This document shows, piece after piece, positions 61,587-64,000 of a DNA stretch of 64,000 nucleotides. The stretch is from Sediminicola sp040566555 (GTDB lineage: Bacteria > Bacteroidota > Bacteroidia > Flavobacteriales > Flavobacteriaceae). The notes beneath the pieces were generated by a model. That model saw only the letters and a program-made list of their open reading frames with translations, did not search any database and had not been told where the DNA came from. A program made the translations under genes and the position numbers. Numbering within the stretch: position 1 is the first letter of the stretch; each line of letters opens with the position of its first letter. The stretch is from NCBI RefSeq assembly GCF_040566555.1, contig NZ_JBEWYP010000001.1:1-64000 (forward strand), read 5' to 3'.

Positions 61587-63296
61587 ATGGACTCCATACT
61601 CAACACCGCAAAAAGTTGGTTAACCGATTTTTTTGATGCCGATACTAAAAAGGAAATAGAAAATCTTATACAGACAAATACTGAAGAACTAAAGGACAGG
61701 TTTTATAAGGACCTTGAATTTGGTACGGGGGGTATGCGGGGCGTTATGGGCGTTGGCACCAATAGGATCAATAAATATACCTTGGGGAAAAACACCCAAG
61801 GATTGAGCAACTATCTTAAAAAAACGTACCCAAATGAGGCTCTAAAAGTGGTGATCGCCTATGATTGCAGACACAATAGCGACACCTTGGCCAAAACGGT
61901 AGCAGATGTATTTGCAGCCAATGGCATCAAGGTATTTTTATTCTCTGAATTAAGGACCACCCCTGCCCTATCCTTCGCAGTAAAATATTTGAACTGCCAT
62001 GCGGGCATAGTCTTAACAGCATCCCATAATCCACCGGAATACAATGGATATAAGGTGTATTGGACAGATGGAGGACAAATTGTACCCCCTCAGGATGGGG
62101 AAATTATCTCAGAGATCAATAATTTATCTTTCGAGGATATCAAATTCAAGGCAGATGAGAGCTTGATCCAATTGATAGACAAAGAGGTGGATGAGGCCTT
62201 TATTTCTGCATCTGTAAAAAATGGAAACTTTAATGCCAAGGGTAAGGACGATTTTAAAATTGTTTTCACTTCTTTACACGGTACTTCTATAACTGCCATC
62301 CCCGAAGTTTTAAAAAGGGCAGGTTACAAAAATGTGACCATTATTGAAGAGCAGGCGGTACCTGATGGAAACTTTCCAACAGTCAAATCTCCAAACCCTG
62401 AAGAACCTGAGGCCTTGAACATGGCGATAGAAAAGGCCGAAGAGATTGGTGCGGATATGGTAGTTGGTACCGATCCAGATAGTGACCGATTGGGAATCGC
62501 AGTGAGAAACCTTGAGGGCAAAATGGAATTGTTGAACGGGAACCAGACCATGGTGCTAATGACCAAATTTTTATTGGATCAGCGAAAGGCCCAAGGAATG
62601 GAAGGCAATGAATTTATAGCCTCCACCATTGTATCCACCCCAATGATGCCTGCCTTGGCAGACGCCTATGGTGTGGAGTGCAAGACCGCTCTAACGGGAT
62701 TCAAGTGGATCGCTAAAATGATCAAGGATTTTCCAAATCAGCACTTTGTTGGTGGTGGGGAAGAAAGTTTTGGGTTTATGGTAGGCGATTTTGTTCGTGA
62801 CAAGGACGCAGTTACCTCTACCCTCTTGGCTTGTGAAATAGGTGCTAATGCCAAAGCCAATGGCAGTTCTTTCTACAAGGATTTGATTGATTGCTACGTG
62901 GATTTTGGTTTTTATAAGGAGAAATTGGTTTCCATGACCAAAAAGGGAATCACTGGGGCACAGGAAATAAAACAGATGATGATAGATTACAAGAACAACC
63001 CTGTACAATCTATCGACGGATCCAAGGTTATTTTTGTGGATGATTATAATACATCAACCAAAAAAAATATGGTGACAGGTGAAACTACATCTATCGACAT
63101 ACCTAAATCCAATGTATTGATCTATACAACGGAAGACGGAACGATTATGGCCGCCAGACCCAGTGGCACGGAACCTAAAATAAAATTCTATTTCAGCATC
63201 AATGCAACCCTTGATAAGGCAAGTGATTTTAAAAAGGTAGATGCCCAATTGGACGAAAAGATCAACAGAATCTTAAAAGAACTGAACCTCAATTAA
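61587..63296 (+). CDS. phosphohexomutase (phosphoglucomutase/phosphomannomutase)
   Basis: A 569-residue alpha-D-phosphohexomutase. Four domains: phosphoserine S146 in TASHNPPEYNGYKVYW, the metal loop GTDPDSDRLGI, the sugar loop GGGEESFGF, and the phosphate loop RPSGTEPKIKFY. It interconverts glucose-1-P and glucose-6-P, and perhaps mannose or ribose phosphates; length fits the PGM2 subgroup. It overlaps the ABC exporter start by one base (TAATG). The link to the GT2 gene suggests it supplies sugar for a lipid-linked glycan. Confidence 0.95.
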   Translation: MDSILNTAKSWLTDFFDADTKKEIENLIQTNTEELKDRFYKDLEFGTGGMRGVMGVGTNRINKYTLGKNTQGLSNYLKKTYPNEALKVVIAYDCRHNSDTLAKTVADVFAANGIKVFLFSELRTTPALSFAVKYLNCHAGIVLTASHNPPEYNGYKVYWTDGGQIVPPQDGEIISEINNLSFEDIKFKADESLIQLIDKEVDEAFISASVKNGNFNAKGKDDFKIVFTSLHGTSITAIPEVLKRAGYKNVTIIEEQAVPDGNFPTVKSPNPEEPEALNMAIEKAEEIGADMVVGTDPDSDRLGIAVRNLEGKMELLNGNQTMVLMTKFLLDQRKAQGMEGNEFIASTIVSTPMMPALADAYGVECKTALTGFKWIAKMIKDFPNQHFVGGGEESFGFMVGDFVRDKDAVTSTLLACEIGANAKANGSSFYKDLIDCYVDFGFYKEKLVSMTKKGITGAQEIKQMMIDYKNNPVQSIDGSKVIFVDDYNTSTKKNMVTGETTSIDIPKSNVLIYTTEDGTIMAARPSGTEPKIKFYFSINATLDKASDFKKVDAQLDEKINRILKELNLN

Positions 63297-64000
63297 TGGA
63301 GTATTTTAAAAAAATCCTTCGGTTTGCCAAACCTTATCAGAAATATGGCTACTTAAATATATTCTTTAATATTCTTTATGCACTTTTTAGTGCCCTGTCT
63401 TTTGCCGCCCTTATCCCAATGTTGGATGTGCTCTTTAAACAGGATAAAAAGGTTTTCGAAGAACCCACTTATACCGATTTGGGTCATTTAAAGGATTATT
63501 TACAGGAATATATCAATTTCAAGGTAACGGCGTATTCAGGGAATGATGAAATGAAAGGGCTGGTATTGGTCATTGGATTGGTATTGATCCTATTCCTAAT
63601 GAAGAATTTCTTCAATTACCTGGCCATGTATTATATCACCTTTCTAAGGAATGGGGTCTTAAAGGATATCCGGAACAAAATGTACAAGAAAATTGTAGAG
63701 CTGCCTATTTCCTACTATTCCGAGAAGAGAAAAGGGGATGTAATAGCTAGGATTACCTCCGATGTGTTGGAAATTCAGCATTCCTTTCTATCCGTTTTAG
63801 AATTGATAGTTAGGGAACCGCTAACCATTATATTCACCATTATAATCATGTTTGGTATCAGTACCAAGCTAACCCTGTTCGTATTTATTTTTATTCCTTT
63901 AGCAGGTATGATTATTTCTAGAATAGGAAAATCATTAAAAAAGAAATCGGACCGTGTCCAGAAAGAGTCCGGGGAATTCCTATCCATTGTGGAGGAAACC
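63296..64000 (+). CDS. MsbA-like ABC exporter, N-terminal part (cut by the window edge)
   Basis: The first 235 residues of an ABC transporter; the ATPase half lies beyond the window. Visible are a short basic start (MEYFKKILRFAKPYQKY), then membrane segments at about 23-45, 84-105, 173-195 and 200-218, and the SYYSEKRKGDVIARITSDV loop typical of type IV exporters. It could be the lipid A flippase MsbA or a multidrug exporter. ATG shares one base with the mutase stop, so it is translationally coupled. Confidence 0.87.
   Translation, partial: MEYFKKILRFAKPYQKYGYLNIFFNILYALFSALSFAALIPMLDVLFKQDKKVFEEPTYTDLGHLKDYLQEYINFKVTAYSGNDEMKGLVLVIGLVLILFLMKNFFNYLAMYYITFLRNGVLKDIRNKMYKKIVELPISYYSEKRKGDVIARITSDVLEIQHSFLSVLELIVREPLTIIFTIIIMFGISTKLTLFVFIFIPLAGMIISRIGKSLKKKSDRVQKESGEFLSIVEET

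Overview
The window looks like ordinary chromosome from a member of the Bacteroidetes, most likely a marine Flavobacteriaceae. The support is: AT-rich DNA; promoter-like boxes of the Bacteroidetes type (TAnnTTTG, sometimes with TTG about 20 bp upstream); few recognisable Shine-Dalgarno sequences; many TonB-receptor, SusC/CarboxypepD-type and DUF families typical of flavobacteria (DUF4252, DUF4294, DUF4199, DUF6495); LytTR regulators; and a 950-residue CarB. Genes are dense, and most intergenic gaps hold a strong hairpin terminator or a short promoter. I see no rRNA, tRNA, IS element, prophage, CRISPR array or restriction/defence island.

Layout. 0-9 kb: DUF4294 exported protein, M42 aminopeptidase, Nudix hydrolase, hisS, DUF6495, a large Oar-like TonB-dependent receptor, and the rpsF-rpsR-rplI ribosomal operon. 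9-16 kb: two tandem near-duplicate LytTR response regulators, then a leftward operon nadC-yihY-DUF2147-priA, and rlmH. 16-29 kb: a SerB-SerA fusion, a SatD/DUF3307 pair, a small membrane methyltransferase, rdgB, a DEAD-box helicase with a long leader, a carboxypeptidase-regulatory-domain protein, a GH13 lipoprotein, a metallophosphoesterase, VOC, SRPBCC, trmH, a sirtuin and a haem-binding protein. 29-35.8 kb: purB, an MscS channel, an ECF sigma / putative anti-sigma / two DUF4252 proteins cassette, and an S41 peptidase lipoprotein. 35.8-42.3 kb: a vitamin B12 uptake locus. 42-51.7 kb: rmuC-hypothetical-thioesterase, the oxidative pentose phosphate genes (zwf-pgl divergent from gnd), carB and rpmH. 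51.8-64 kb: DUF6263 and TPR proteins, cls-mltD, an alpha/beta hydrolase, a small GNAT, mtaB, a GlmU-like protein, rpmE2, DUF4199, a GT2 glycosyltransferase, a phosphohexomutase and the start of an MsbA-like ABC exporter that runs off the right edge.

The most coherent system is the B12 locus. A cobalamin riboswitch on the minus strand (about 38829-39045) precedes a BtuB-type TonB receptor and a surface beta-propeller lipoprotein resembling BtuG. The inner-membrane ABC importer (btuF, btuC, btuD) is transcribed the other way from its own short-leader promoter. btuF starts with TTG, and btuD has no ATG/GTG/TTG upstream of its essential N-terminal strand. Other points worth attention are the SerB-SerA fusion, a CarB without its allosteric domain, a sirtuin without its zinc cysteines, paired orphan LytTR regulators, and a promoter that appears to be nested in a terminator hairpin. 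No wholly unknown multi-gene system was found; most of the window is housekeeping.
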